Positions 1-10,535 of a DNA stretch of 64,000 nt are shown in pieces. Location: the NCBI GenBank assembly GCA_949751835.1, contig CATKHK010000043.1, forward strand, positions 124,001-188,000. Reading direction: 5' to 3'. Source of the DNA: Blepharisma japonicum (lineage: Eukaryota > Ciliophora > Heterotrichea > Heterotrichida > Blepharismidae). How positions within the stretch are numbered: the stretch's first letter is position 1; each line of letters opens with the position of its first letter. The notes under the pieces are model-generated. The model searched no databases. It was not told the origin of the DNA and saw nothing but the letters and a program-made list of their open reading frames with translations. The translations under genes were made by a program, and so were the position numbers.

Positions 1-145
1 TAATGCTTAAAACCCTTTCTGGATTGAAGAGAAATGAATTCTGTTTGTTTGATCTTTATATTCAAGTAGTTGATTAATAAAAATTGGATTATTTGCAATT
101 ATTATAAGTGTTTTAAATAAAATTTATTTAATCCGTAGGTTTTAA

Positions 146-499
146 CTAAATAATCAAGCATGTGCACGAGCAGCTGTTATTTTGCATAACTTTTGTCGAT
201 CTGGTGTCGTTCCCAAACAAAGCATGCTTCTTTTTCCCTCCCAGAAGTAGAGGCCGCTTTATAGGGCTTCACTTCTTTGGGGATTCTTTCCTTGATGTAT
301 TTACTTCACAAGGAGTGAATGGACTTACAATCTCTGTTTCATTTTCTTCTTCGTTGATCATTACCAAGCTTTCTTTTCCTTTATAATGGTGCCTAGTAAA
401 GACAAATAGATCCATCGGTGAAGAATTTTGGCTTACTTCAGCTCGTTCGGAGACTTCTGAAATGATAGAAAGATCAGATGAAGCACTATCAAAGTCCAT
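146..499 (-). CDS. Hypothetical protein, 117 aa
   Basis: I do not recognise this gene. Read from the ATG at 497-499 with TGA as Trp, it runs to a TAG at 146-148. One TGA (at 270-272) would otherwise cut it after 76 residues. The N-terminal half is Ser/Asp/Glu-rich; the C-terminal part is basic (a GGKKK run) and ends in a short Cys-rich tail with a C-x-C-x-C spacing. There is no signal peptide or membrane segment. It is transcribed in the same direction as the next small gene at 662-1246, with a 162 bp AT-rich gap between them. The open frame through the TGA supports a real gene, but there is no homology evidence. Confidence 0.5.
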
Positions 500-661
500 T
501 TTAGATACAGTAAAGTATTAAGATACTAATTTGTGTCAACAATCATGTTATCATATTAATTTTTATATTTTATGAAAAGGGATGTAGGATATTTTAAGAC
601 AATTTACTGAATTTTATAAGGAATTGTAAATAATGATGGCTAAAGTTGCAAATCAAATTAT

Positions 662-1246
662 CTATAAATGCTCTAAGAATGTTGGAATTTGTTGTTGCTG
701 GGGCTCCTGCTTGGCAGTCCCAAAAGATTTAATAAAAGATCGAATTTTGAGCACATCATTGCTTTGGTCTTTAAAGGGAGAAACCACTGTCTTAAACCTA
801 TTCATTCTTCTCTGTGGTAACTCTTCGGGAGGTTCAGGGCGTCGAGGAGGCTCAGTGTGATCAGCGAATGAAGTTCGTTTCCTATTTTTTATTTTTAAGC
901 TGACTTCAGACTCTTTTCGATCCCCTTCTGGATTCTTTTTAATAGATTTCTTCTTCCTTTTCTTCTTTTTGGTTTGCTTTATTTTAATTTCAATAGTTTG
1001 CCCATTTGGCAGCTCAATTTCTTGAGGGGATAGTGGACTTTTTAATTCACTGGACTTCGAATCATCTACAATGGGATCGCAAGTTTTATCTAACTGAGGG
1101 CTTTCAATTTCTATTTGTTTTTCTATAGAATTATTTTCAGCTTCAGCTTTAGGGATACTTTCCCTTCTAGAAAGTTGTATTGTTTCTTTTGCTTCTTTTG
1201 TGTCTGATGAAAAACATCTTAAGCATCAATTATGAAGAATATTCAT
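662..1246 (-). CDS. Hypothetical Lys-rich protein, 194 aa
   Basis: I do not recognise this gene. The start chosen is the ATG at 1244-1246, the first one after an in-frame TAA; one TGA is read as Trp seven codons in. The protein is hydrophilic, with an acidic/Ser N-terminal half and a strongly basic Lys/Arg cluster in the middle that resembles a nuclear localisation signal. A Pro/Arg-rich stretch follows, then a C-terminal segment with a Gln run. No catalytic motif, coiled coil or membrane segment is evident. It lies divergent from IFT22, with 186 bp between the two starts, so the promoters probably share that gap. Long uninterrupted reading apart from the TGA, and biased composition, support coding. 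Confidence 0.6.
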
Positions 1247-1432
1247 ATTAAAAAAATTATGACAGTTTTAAATTACTACTGGAAGTAAAATCCCTGAAAA
1301 TGTCGTAGAATTTCCAGTGAAAATGTCTATTTTTACTATAGAAGTATCTATTTTACTTAGAAAATAATCTTCCTCAAAATCAACATGAAAGTCAAAAAAT
1401 TTTTAGAACAGAGTCCATATTTTATAATTTAA

Positions 1433-1999
1433 ATGCAAACTCGAATGAAAATTATAGTAATCGGCCCTTCAGGGGTTGGGAAAACAGCAATATCAAACTT
1501 AATCTCAGGACATTCACAAACCCCTTCTCAAGTTTATCATCCAACCTCTGGAGTCCGAATTTTAGAACTAGAAAAGGAGCCTCCTCGCGCCAATCGACAA
1601 GCAGGAGAATCCACTATTCAAATTGAGCTGTGGGATTGCAGCGGAGACCCTCGCTATGAAAAATGTTGGAGTGCCTTCAGAAAAGAAGCTGTCGGAGTCG
1701 TTTTTGTGTATGACGGAGAAGATCCAAGACCAGATATGAGCAATTTTGTTGCAAATTTCCCACAAAGGATGGGTTTGCATCCTAGCCAATGTATCGCGTT
1801 TGCTCATTATAAAAATAGCAAGCCAAAAGGAAATAATAAGCCACCGAAAGGAATTGAGAGAGTTTCCCTTTATGAAACTTCCATGGATAACACGTCAAAT
1901 ATTCTAATGGCGTTTGATAAGTTATTTGGGATGATTTACAGCATCATTATGGAGAGCCAAGAAAAAGCAGAGAACCAGATTATTAGTAATAGAGATTAA
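1433..1999 (+). CDS. IFT22: Intraflagellar transport protein 22 (RABL5-like GTPase)
   Basis: A small Rab-like GTPase of the IFT-B complex, which carries cargo along ciliary microtubules. At 188 residues it matches the family length. The P-loop GPSGVGKT lies at residues 11-18. The family motif around 'GVRILELE' follows near residues 40-47, and WDCSGD near 67-72 takes the place of the usual Rab WDTAGQ; this Trp-Asp-Cys-x-Gly-Asp form is typical of IFT22/RABL5. A canonical NKxD motif and a C-terminal prenylation Cys are absent, again as in the family. The gene is divergent from the Lys-rich gene and converges on PCID2 with under 50 bp between the stop codons. Identity is secure from the motif pattern. 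Confidence 0.93.
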   Translation: MQTRMKIIVIGPSGVGKTAISNLISGHSQTPSQVYHPTSGVRILELEKEPPRANRQAGESTIQIELWDCSGDPRYEKCWSAFRKEAVGVVFVYDGEDPRPDMSNFVANFPQRMGLHPSQCIAFAHYKNSKPKGNNKPPKGIERVSLYETSMDNTSNILMAFDKLFGMIYSIIMESQEKAENQIISNRD

Positions 2000-2047
2000 T
2001 CAGATTATTTATAGAAATTGTGTAAATAGGTATAAAATTAAATAATT

Positions 2048-3217
2048 TTAATCATCAATTAAAGAAACCTTGGGAAATGGGTCATTTTTGCTTAAAACTA
2101 AAACTTTTTTCTGTGCTGAAATATATCCTTTTATCCATTTTTTAAAAATCAAATTGGCAAGAATGCATTCAACTTCTTCTATTTCTACCTCATTTACCCC
2201 ACTTGTTTTTATAGCAGTCACAAAGTATTGTAGTGAAATTTGTTTTTTTTCTAAAATTTTGTAAGTCTTTAAAAACAAATTTCTGTATGCAAGAATTTTC
2301 AGTGTCTCCATCATAATATAAATTCCCTGCTGTATAAATTTATCTTGATTTGCATCAAGAGCACTTGCATATCCTCCAATATTTCCTGTTTTTATGCATT
2401 TTAATATATCTCCTAGCTCTTGCAGCTTATATTTCCTAAGCAGGGCTTCTGTTGGGAATTTTCCTCTGCCCACTTTGACAGGGACTAAATATCTCAAAAT
2501 AATTCTTTTATTTCTGATATTGTCTTTATGGCAATGGTTAAATGCAAATTCCAAGCATTCTTCAGCTCTTTTGATATTTTGGTCATATATAGAAAATCGA
2601 CCTTCATAATAGTTAAATTCTACTTGTTGGCATTTTGGATAAATTCTTAAAGGAGGCAGTCTTGAGTGCTCGCTTGATACAAGACGCAGTAATGAAGAGC
2701 AGGTTTGTAAAGTATTCAAGCGGAATAAAGCTTTAAAAGATAAAATCATAGCTAAATAAAGTCCCATAACTTTGGATTCTGGAGGTGGACGAGAAACTTG
2801 ACAAGCTGATAGTAATTTTCGTAATGAATTGACAACTTCGTCAAGCTGAGAGCTTCGGACTCCTTCGTTGAATAAGAATCTTGAGTATTTTTTGATTATT
2901 GGGAGGAACCAAAAACCTTCGTCATCATCTCTAAAAATTTTTATGAGACGGTTATATGCTTCATTCATATGCTTAAATCTATTGATTTTGTGAATTCTTG
3001 CCATTAGATGCTCAGTTAAGAATTCTGTCCATAGCTCATATGAGGTTTCTGAATCTTGAGAGCCACTCTGAAGAATCTTTGTAATAACTCTAGAGATATC
3101 TTCTTTTTTAGCTGAAGTCTCATGGATACGCTCGCTAAATAGCAATTCACAGAGCCTAGATGAATTATAGTCTGCTAAGGCAACGAGGAATTCATTTATC
3201 CATCTTTGAGTATCCAT
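2048..3217 (-). CDS. PCID2: PCID2/Thp1-like PCI-domain protein (TREX-2 mRNA export complex)
   Basis: A subunit of the TREX-2 complex, which couples transcription to mRNA export at the nuclear pore. At 389 residues it has the usual length. An N-terminal helical region precedes a C-terminal PCI domain. Family hallmarks in order: the YYEGR segment, 'AEECLEFAFNHCH', the conserved 'RYLVPVK' stretch, 'KYKLQELGDI', 'LKILAYRNLF', and a final winged helix with 'VECILANLI', 'KGYIS' and 'NPFP'-like (here NDPFPK) segments. The start is the only sensible ATG and the frame has no TGA. The 251 bp gap shared with the divergent MORN gene should contain both promoters. Together with GLE1 further along, the window holds two mRNA-export factors. 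Confidence 0.92.
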   Translation of the reverse strand: MDTQRWINEFLVALADYNSSRLCELLFSERIHETSAKKEDISRVITKILQSGSQDSETSYELWTEFLTEHLMARIHKINRFKHMNEAYNRLIKIFRDDDEGFWFLPIIKKYSRFLFNEGVRSSQLDEVVNSLRKLLSACQVSRPPPESKVMGLYLAMILSFKALFRLNTLQTCSSLLRLVSSEHSRLPPLRIYPKCQQVEFNYYEGRFSIYDQNIKRAEECLEFAFNHCHKDNIRNKRIILRYLVPVKVGRGKFPTEALLRKYKLQELGDILKCIKTGNIGGYASALDANQDKFIQQGIYIMMETLKILAYRNLFLKTYKILEKKQISLQYFVTAIKTSGVNEVEIEEVECILANLIFKKWIKGYISAQKKVLVLSKNDPFPKVSLIDD

Positions 3218-3468
3218 AATATATCTCTATTAAAAAATTTCTGAAATAAACACTGTATTTTTCAATTAATTAAATTTTAAAATAAATATTTCTTTTATTA
3301 ATTTTCTATTAGGATTTCTTCAGAAAGCCATTTTCATAAATTTCAAATTTTTTTCTGAAAATTTAGAAATAGACTCAACATTTATTTTATTGCTGCACAG
3401 CCAGAAAAAATGATTTACTTATTAATTATTTCGATTAATGGCTTTTAAATATATATCATAAATTTAAA

Positions 3469-4599
3469 ATGGGAGCAGATTGCTCATGCTTAAGAGATGA
3501 CAATGTTAGCAAAGAAGAAATGGATATGAGAAGCAAAGCCAAACCAACTGTAACCAGACAAGAAGCTGCAAACCCTGAAGACGATATAGCAAATAGCAAT
3601 GCAAGTGCCATCATAGAAGTAAAGAAAGAAGAACCAGAAGAAGAAAGTCTTGCTATTCATAGTGCAGCAAGAGGCTACTTGGTGCGAAAAGAAATTGCAG
3701 CTACTAGAAATGCTAAAGGATTTGACCCAACAAGCAGATATACACCGTTCACTGACCCTTTATCTTCAAAAGCAGCCAAAGCCGTTAAAAAAGCAGAAAA
3801 GGAATGGGGAGCTTTTGAGCCACAAATATCTGGAGATGATGGAGAAAAAGTTACCCAGCACCCTGCAGTTGAGCTTGAAAATGGCTTTATTTATGAAGGG
3901 GAATGAAATGACCAAGGAGAAAGGCATGGACTGGGCACCGAAATCAGTTCTGATGGGGATAAATATATAGGATATTTCAAGAATAATGAAAAATCTGGAA
4001 ATGGGAGACTGATTAAGGCTGACGGAGAAGTTTATCAAGGAGAATTCAAAAAAGGAATGCCAAATGGAATTGGAATAATGCAAAAAACTGACGGGTCAAG
4101 ATATGAAGGCAGCTTCAAAAATGGTACTTATCACGGAAAAGGAAAAGAAGAATATGATGATGGGGTAAGTTATAACGGAGAATATAAAAATGGACAGAAA
4201 AATGGAAAAGGAATAATTAATTGGCCAAATGGAAGCAAGTATGAAGGGCAATTTAAAGCTGGAGATATAGAAGGATATGGCGTGTTTACCTGGGCTGAAG
4301 GAAAAAAATATGAAGGGGATTGGGTAAATAACAAAATGCATGGGCATGGGACATTTGAATGGCCAGATGGGAGAAAATATGAAGGAGAATATCAAAATGA
4401 TCTGAAGCATGGGCATGGAGTTTTAAGTTGGCCTGATGGAAAAAAATATGATGGAGAGTTCAAAGAAGGAAAACAGGACGGAGAAGGGATTCTCACTTTT
4501 GAAAATAAAAATACGAAAAAAATGGAAGCAAGAAAAGGAGTTTGGAAGAAAGGAAACAGAGTAGAGTGGGTTAAAGATAAAAAGAAATCAAAGGAATAA
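3469..4599 (+). CDS. MORN-repeat protein with IQ motif and N-acylation signal, 376 aa
   Basis: The protein starts MGADCSC, a classic N-myristoylation (Gly2) plus palmitoylation (Cys5, Cys7) signal, so membrane attachment is expected. A single IQ-like calmodulin-binding motif lies at about residues 62-77 (AIHSAARGYLVRKE). From about residue 143 to the end there are nine MORN repeats of about 23 residues, each with a Y-x-G-x-(F/Y/W)-x-x-G core. The TGA at 3905-3907 encodes the Trp in the first repeat and must be read through; without it the protein would split. MORN proteins often scaffold cortex or cilia and bind lipid or partner proteins. The exact partner cannot be told from the sequence. 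The C-terminus is Lys-rich. Confidence 0.85.
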
Positions 4600-4677
4600 T
4601 AACTAAGATCTAAATAAATATTTTTCTTACATTATTTGTTTATTTTACATTTATTCCTCAATAATAGGAAATCCAAT

Positions 4678-5961
4678 ATGGATGAACTCAAAGAACTCCG
4701 TGATAATGCAAAAAACCCTATTTTGAACGTAGAATTGGAGTTTCAACATACATCTACCAATCCTGAGGTGCTAAAGAAATATTTCCGATCTCTCACTAAA
4801 TCAAGATCCGTTGAAGACCTCCACGAAAAGATAAAAGAGTCAGTTTACAAACTTAATGCCCTTGATCTATATAAAAGCTGTGACGTTATAGTACTCCCTG
4901 GAAAAGCTATAAATTCTGCTCTAATCCAGTTCGTATTAAAAGATAAACGATGGTGGAGTCTGAGCTTTGGAGCAACTGCAGATAATGAAGGTGGAAAAAG
5001 TGTCCTATCAGCCCATTTTAGGAACTTAAGAGGCAAAGCTGACTTAACGAATGTAAATGTTGAATATAAACTTAATACAGGGACTTGGGGCTATGAAATG
5101 TTTCATCATGATAGACTTTATATGCCGGGAAAGTGGGAAACTATGTATTCTGTGAAAAAATATAGTGATGAGCTTGATCAAAATATTAAAGAACATGCAT
5201 ATGGAGGAAGCTTTTCACTTAGGTCTTCTGATGGGAAGCATAAACTGGAAGCTGGAAGATATGTCAGGACAAATGAGATTGCTGCTGAATATGCATCACT
5301 GCCATTATTAAAACAAGAATTGCCTGTTTCAGTAAAAAATTACCTTGCTCATACTTATACAAGAGATCTTAGAGACAACCCATCAGAACCAAGAACTGGC
5401 ATTTTATCAACCTTAACCAATGAATTTGCATTTGGAGGGGATGTAAACTTCCACAAAATTGACTTCAAAATTCATCATTATTTTCCTATTCTTGCTGATA
5501 TTGTATTTCAATCCACTTTTGGATTGGGAGCATTTATGCCATGGAAAAATAGTAAAACAAGGATTAATGACAGATATAGGTCAAGATATATCAAAGGATT
5601 TCAAGCTATTGGGTCCCGTGAACAGCCAGCTGATCCAGCTATGAGAGGAAAGTTTGCAATAGAAGGAGACGATTTAGGAAAACTATCTGTAATGAATATG
5701 GAAGCTAAAATACATTTTTATAATTTCCCTGTTCTCAGTGGAGTTGGACTGGTTCCATATATTTATGCCAATATGATATGTGAAGAGCCTCACAAGTTCA
5801 CGAATGCAAAAACTTATTTCCAAGAAAAAGCAAGAGGATCGTGTGGCTTTGGGCTTGGATGGGTAGGCGGATTTGGAAGAATTGAATTTTCTTATGCTAG
5901 TCATGTTTGGAAAAAACCAGGAGATGTATCAGCCGAATTTCAGGTGTTGTTTGGGGAGTAA
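4678..5961 (+). CDS. SAM50: SAM50/Tob55 beta-barrel assembly protein of the mitochondrial outer membrane
   Basis: An Omp85-family protein that inserts beta-barrel proteins into the mitochondrial outer membrane. I chose the ATG at 4678, giving 427 residues; an in-frame ATG at 4636 would add 14 hydrophobic residues and lies in the AT-rich leader. A single POTRA-like region (about residues 15-85) precedes a barrel domain rich in alternating hydrophobic strands. The C-terminal 37 residues carry the family signature: GFGLGWVGGFGRIEFSY followed by a final beta-signal-like strand ending FQVLFGE. There is no TGA or intron. It is followed by the mitochondrial CHCHD gene on the same strand. Confidence 0.88.
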   Translation: MDELKELRDNAKNPILNVELEFQHTSTNPEVLKKYFRSLTKSRSVEDLHEKIKESVYKLNALDLYKSCDVIVLPGKAINSALIQFVLKDKRWWSLSFGATADNEGGKSVLSAHFRNLRGKADLTNVNVEYKLNTGTWGYEMFHHDRLYMPGKWETMYSVKKYSDELDQNIKEHAYGGSFSLRSSDGKHKLEAGRYVRTNEIAAEYASLPLLKQELPVSVKNYLAHTYTRDLRDNPSEPRTGILSTLTNEFAFGGDVNFHKIDFKIHHYFPILADIVFQSTFGLGAFMPWKNSKTRINDRYRSRYIKGFQAIGSREQPADPAMRGKFAIEGDDLGKLSVMNMEAKIHFYNFPVLSGVGLVPYIYANMICEEPHKFTNAKTYFQEKARGSCGFGLGWVGGFGRIEFSYASHVWKKPGDVSAEFQVLFGE

Positions 5962-6172
5962 TTAATTATATTTACTTGATTAAACATTGCACCGACATTA
6001 AAATTCTTATAATAAGCTATTAGTACTATCAATTAGCTCATAGCATTAAAATTAATCCAGCTCATTATAATATACCTCTAAGAATTTATTGCGTAATCAT
6101 ACTTTAAAAAACTTTTTTGTGTTTCTCGATATTTCCATATTTTTCTTGATATTTTCTTGTAAATTAAAAATA

Positions 6173-6586
6173 ATGCCAAGACGAAGCGGAGGTAGAAGTG
6201 CAAGCGGAGGACGCATAAATTTCGGAGGAATGAGGTCTCGTGGGTTCACAAAGACCACCCCTCCAAAGAGAACGGCAAGAGCTTTTACTCCTCCACCACG
6301 ATATGTTCATCAGACACCAGGATTTATGGGAACCATGATGCAAGGAATGGCATTTGGGGCAGGAAGTGAAATAGCCCATCAAGCAGTCCGAGGAATTGGT
6401 GGAGCTGGGTCTCATGATGTACATCAGAATTATCAAGATTCTCAAACTCCTCAGGAACCAATCGAAAATCCATGTATTTCACAGAGCCAAAGCTTTCTTG
6501 AATGCTTAAATAGTCATTCAGATAATATTGGACAGTGCCAGAATTCATTAGATTTGTTTAATCAATGCAGACAGACTTATCAATAA
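6173..6586 (+). CDS. CHCHD2/CHCHD10 (Mix17-like) twin CX9C protein
   Basis: A small mitochondrial intermembrane-space protein of the CHCHD2/10 family. The start MPRRSGGRSASG at 6173 fits the family better than the upstream in-frame ATG at 6089, which would add a leader of low-complexity hydrophobic residues. At 137 residues it has an Arg/Gly/Ser-rich N-terminus that can act as a targeting sequence. A Pro-rich stretch follows, then the family's central Gly/Ala/Met hydrophobic segment (about residues 49-78). A C-terminal CHCH domain has cysteines at 101, 111, 122 and 132, giving two exact C-x9-C pairs. The order and spacing match human CHCHD2/CHCHD10 closely. Confidence 0.9.
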   Translation: MPRRSGGRSASGGRINFGGMRSRGFTKTTPPKRTARAFTPPPRYVHQTPGFMGTMMQGMAFGAGSEIAHQAVRGIGGAGSHDVHQNYQDSQTPQEPIENPCISQSQSFLECLNSHSDNIGQCQNSLDLFNQCRQTYQ

Positions 6587-6678
6587 ATAATTTTTAATAA
6601 TTTTTAATTTTATTCCCAATTTTGGCAAGCCGTAAGCCTTGGATCTAGTAAACCATATTAAATTTTTAGCTATAATAA

Positions 6679-9090
6679 TTATTTCGGATTTTCTTCTTCT
6701 TTTGGCTTTCGTCTCATTTTCACTCCTGCAGTCAATGCTTTAGTTCTAGACAGTGACAGAACTTCTTTCAAATTGATAATTTGGCAGTTAATAATGATAA
6801 TTCTCCAAATAGCAAAAATAAGCTGATAAATAATGATATACCCAATAGGAACAATATAAAAAGAATCATACTTAGTTGGCCAATCACCCAGCACAAGCCT
6901 AATAATCCCCAAAAATGCGTAGTCAACTCTTGAAAACGTCATATCCCATGGTCCCAGCATATAGAAATAAAGCACAGTGAACCCCATTATAGGAGTGCAT
7001 ACACAGAAAAACAGGAAAACACAAATTTCAATCATTGCTCTTTTTACCATGTTATACATCAGGGTTAATCTTCTACTATAAAACACTCCATACCTTAGCA
7101 ACGTCAGAGCCAAAGTGATAATAATGATGCTTGTTGCGTTTTCAATTGCTTGGAACTCATACCCAATTTTGATCAAATTTGTATAAGTTGACGTGTCTAT
7201 ATCAATTCCTGTTTTATAAGCTGCAGAGTACCATATAAGTTTAGCTATTTCCATAATTCAAGCACTGAGTAATACTATGAATACAAATAATTCAGTCCCA
7301 TTAGGCTTTCTAAGCCTCTTAAAGAACGGTTTTTTATTGTTTTCTATTAATAATTCGTTTAGCTCTTTGTAATTTATATCAGATTCTTCATTAGTTAAAA
7401 ATTTTTTGGACATATACTTGAAAAAAATCATTGGAACAAAAAGTCTTCTAATCTCAAAAATTGTAGCAAAAAGGAGCATAATAAAGATAAAAATGTGATA
7501 ATAAATCAAGCTGTTTTTATATAGCTCATAATTTATGGTATAAATTTGGAAGTTTGTGAAATAGTTGCCGACCTGGTCAATTTCCACAAATGGCATTAAG
7601 GTTGTAAGTAAACCAACATTGACGTTGGCTAGGTTAAAAGTGAGAAAAACGGCACGAGTGCCTTCGTCGATTCATTTATTAGCAATAAGTCGATGCTTTT
7701 TTAAAGTTCAGTCTGTAAAGTTTGTAGGGTCTAGATAAGCAGAAAACCCATCAAGATTATAAGAAGAAATGCTTCCATATATTATAAAATCGTTATTTGA
7801 TTTTTTGTATTTGAAACCGTCATAGACCCCATAGTCCGTTTTATCTGCATTATCTAGGGAAAAGCTGTCAGCACACGTATAATCTTCAATTAAATCCTCT
7901 TCACATTGATGAACTTTTGACCTGACTTGTCTAAATTCTACATATCCAAGCATTTTTACATTATCACTAACAATTCCATATTCCCTTTCTTCATTAATAT
8001 TATTAGCAAAAATAATTTGTTCAATTCAATAGACATAGTCTCAGAACGTCACTTCATCTAAAATCATCACATAAGAGTCTGTACTAGGAGAAGTCTCCGT
8101 ATGCATTGAGTATACATCATACCTGAAATCAAAATCCCATAAAAATTTCTGCTCAATTAAATGGTTCATTCATACAGATTTTTTCGCAAGCGTTTCTGCT
8201 GGCATCATAAATGATCATAAAAAAAATAAGATTAAAGAAAATATTGACTGTAATATGCTGATTATAGTAAAAGAACGCTGCTTTTGCTTGATTTCTTTGC
8301 CGTGGTCGATTGGCTGAGGGCCTTTTTTCCGTTTTTTGTTATTAATTGCTTCGTCGTCTGAGCCTTTTAGCTCATCAGCTGAGTTTCGGTCTGTTCTACC
8401 GTGAGTTTTAGGCAGTAATTCTTCCACTTTGTCTTCTAGGGATTGATATTTTCTGAGAATCAAAAAAAGGACCAAGTTATTTTTACATTTCATATGGTTT
8501 CATGGGTAAATTTCATCCATTACGAATTGTTCTCCTAAATAAATTGGAGGGTTTGGGAAATTGACGTCATCAGGTTTGATATCAGAGAAAAAAATATCAT
8601 CAATTGGCACAGACCAGTAGCTGCTGACCCTTTCTCTTAGAAGATTAAACGTAGTTGTATAGTTTACAAAAAATGATACCCTTTGTCCTTCAAATTCTAT
8701 ATCTACAGAGGCTAGATTTTCTTTAAATCTAGCATAGCCATTTTCAATTTCATATTTAGATGAATAATAATTGAACATTTCAGTAATTACTTCATTGAAT
8801 TTCATGTTATAAGCTTCTTGTTCAGTTTCATTTAATAGTGAAGGGCCTGATTTTTTGTTATCTTCTGCTTCTTGGGCGTGTAGCTTGTTGATAGCTTGGT
8901 GGATTTGGTCTTTGATTTTGTCAAGATCCTATATGAGCTTTACTCTCTTTTTCCTACGGATACTGTCACGGAGCTCTTTGCCCTTGTCGATTATTTGGTC
9001 GATTTCTTCTTTTGTTTGCTCTATTTGCTCAGCGAGTTGGACTGCATCATTTTTGGCTTTAGTTTCATCGATTTCAGGCTCTATTTCCAT
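6679..9090 (-). CDS. PKD2: Polycystin-2-like (TRPP) cation channel, 798 aa, one 15-bp intron
   Basis: A polycystin-type TRP channel, usually ciliary or cortical, conducting cations. Exon 1 (9090-8944) encodes a charged coiled-coil N-terminus; a 15-bp intron at 8929-8943 restores the frame. Several TGA codons are Trp. The first membrane segment is at about residues 268-290. A long extracellular (TOP) domain follows and ends in the family motif 'WIDEGTRAVFLTFNLANVN' (about 468-486). Further membrane segments lie near 522-543, 596-620, 646-667 and 684-705. The pore region has the conserved 'RLVLGD' (about 726-731), then S6 (about 740-762) and a basic C-terminal tail. No EF hand or C-terminal coiled coil is visible, so the tail is shorter than in vertebrates. 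Confidence 0.92.
8929..8943 (-). other. 15-bp intron in the polycystin gene
   Basis: On the coding strand the intron reads GTAAAGCTCATATAG. It begins GTAA and ends TAG. Without removal, the TAG is an in-frame stop directly after codon AGA; removal joins AGA to GAT CTT GAC and opens the frame to the rest of the channel. Confidence 0.92.
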
Positions 9091-9337
9091 AATTTATTTT
9101 GATAACAGCTAGCTCGATATGAAAATTTCATACAGAAAATATACTTATGAATTATTTAATAATCTTTTTTCAGCCTATATCCTTGGCTGATCATAAAAAT
9201 TAGCATAACCCTAATTAAAACAAAATTAAGTATTTGTAAGTAGCATGAAGACATATACAATTCATTTTATTATCAAAGGAAATGAGTATAACTCTATAAA
9301 TTTCCAACAATTGCAGTAATTAATTAGAGTATCAACT

Positions 9338-9892
9338 TTAATTACCTTCAATTGGGTCTTTTTGTTTGAAAAATCTGATAGGCTTCTCTTCAGTTTCTTC
9401 TCGCTTCTGCTTTTTCTTTTTCTTAATTCCATCTATCTCTCTAGCTTTTTCTAGCTGCTGCATATAGAACTTATTAGCCTTTCTAGCTAGCGTAACTTCA
9501 CTCCTTACTTGTTGTTCAGCCATCTGTTTATCTAGCTCAATCTTATGTTCTAAATGCTCCCATGTAAATTTCGGCAAATATCGAATATTCCATACATCAT
9601 CTCTATAAAAATTGTGTCGTTTTTTCCCACCAGTTGTTGCATTATTGAATTTTAACGCTACCATCTTGGCATCTTTTTTATTAAGATACTCAATCCACCC
9701 TTCCACATAGCATCTTCGTTTATTTCCCCCAGCCTTCATTCTTTTTTCATAATTAGCCACAGGTTCAGGAGTTAAATAAATCCTGTCAATTTCTCCATAA
9801 TTGGCAAACAACTTTCTCAGCTTCGATTTCCCCATGTATGGAGGAATTCTAGATAAATAAATCACACCACGGACTGGGCTTGTAGAGTTCAT
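9338..9892 (-). CDS. ESF2: ESF2/ABT1-like RRM protein for 18S rRNA processing
   Basis: A nucleolar factor of the small-subunit processome (yeast Esf2, human ABT1). At 184 residues it has an N-terminal RRM opening with 'GVIYLSRIPPYM', followed by the family-specific 'FANYGEIDRIYL', 'CYVEGWIEYLNKKDAK' and the 'RDDVWNIRYLPKFTWEHL' block. A Lys-rich C-terminal tail gives nucleolar character. No intron or TGA is present. It lies on the same strand as the polycystin gene, 247 bp from that gene's start. Confidence 0.9.
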   Translation of the reverse strand: MNSTSPVRGVIYLSRIPPYMGKSKLRKLFANYGEIDRIYLTPEPVANYEKRMKAGGNKRRCYVEGWIEYLNKKDAKMVALKFNNATTGGKKRHNFYRDDVWNIRYLPKFTWEHLEHKIELDKQMAEQQVRSEVTLARKANKFYMQQLEKAREIDGIKKKKKQKREETEEKPIRFFKQKDPIEGN

Positions 9893-9920
9893 ATTAAAAT
9901 ATTAATGTTTACATTAAAAA

Positions 9921-10322
9921 TTAAGACTGTGATACTTTTTTTCTCTTGTATTTTCTTCTAATAATTTGTTGGCCTTCTGTTTGAGGAACTTCAGCAGGCA
10001 GATTTTTGATATATTTAGTGACAAAAATGATGCTTGGGATAATTCAATAAAGCAGAATAGCTGAGGAAAATAAAGAAAAGAGACACTGGACTATAATGTT
10101 GATGAGGAACAAATCTCCATGATAATTGTAATGAGGTAGCTTTATCCACCCGCTCATGCCAATAATTGTGAGGATTGAGATTATGTTAAATAGTAAAAGC
10201 CAACTTATCAATTCTAGCCCATCTCCGTGAAAAAATCATCTTCCAAATATTGTTCATGTGTTGCATAAGATTAGGACTTTTATGAAAGCGACAATACTTT
10301 TATCACGGAAGCTCATTTCCAT
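9921..10322 (-). CDS. Small multi-pass membrane protein, 133 aa
   Basis: I do not recognise the family. The gene is open from the ATG at 10320-10322 to TAA at 9921-9923 only when three TGA codons are read as Trp. The product has three or four hydrophobic segments: roughly residues 10-30, 40-62, and a long one near 75-110 that probably makes two passes. The C-terminus is basic (RRKYKRKK), suggesting a cytosolic tail. The membrane pattern and the use of Trp at TGA inside hydrophobic helices make it a convincing gene. No catalytic motif is seen. Confidence 0.65.
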
Positions 10323-10535
10323 TTTATATAGTGCCAGACATTTATTTCATAATATTTTAAAGGTAGTGGCTGAAGGATTATCATTAATTATGTTTTTTGG
10401 TCTATATTTTATAATATTTATTGGTTTTTAATTTATTTTATTATTAGGGATATTATATTTCTTTATTAAAATCAAAATTTGCATTTCTGATTAAGAATCA
10501 ATTTATAAAATTACATCATTAAAATTGTGAAAATC

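Noticed and set aside
162-386. Plus-strand open frame of 74 residues at the window start
   Set aside because: It is antisense to the 117-aa minus-strand gene, whose frame is open through a TGA-Trp.
633-860. Plus-strand open frame of 75 residues opposite the Lys-rich gene
   Set aside because: The minus strand has a longer frame (662-1246) with biased, protein-like composition; the plus frame is its shadow.
6089-6172. Upstream ATG of the CHCHD gene
   Set aside because: The extra 28 residues are hydrophobic low complexity and lie before the family's usual MPR(R/G)S start.
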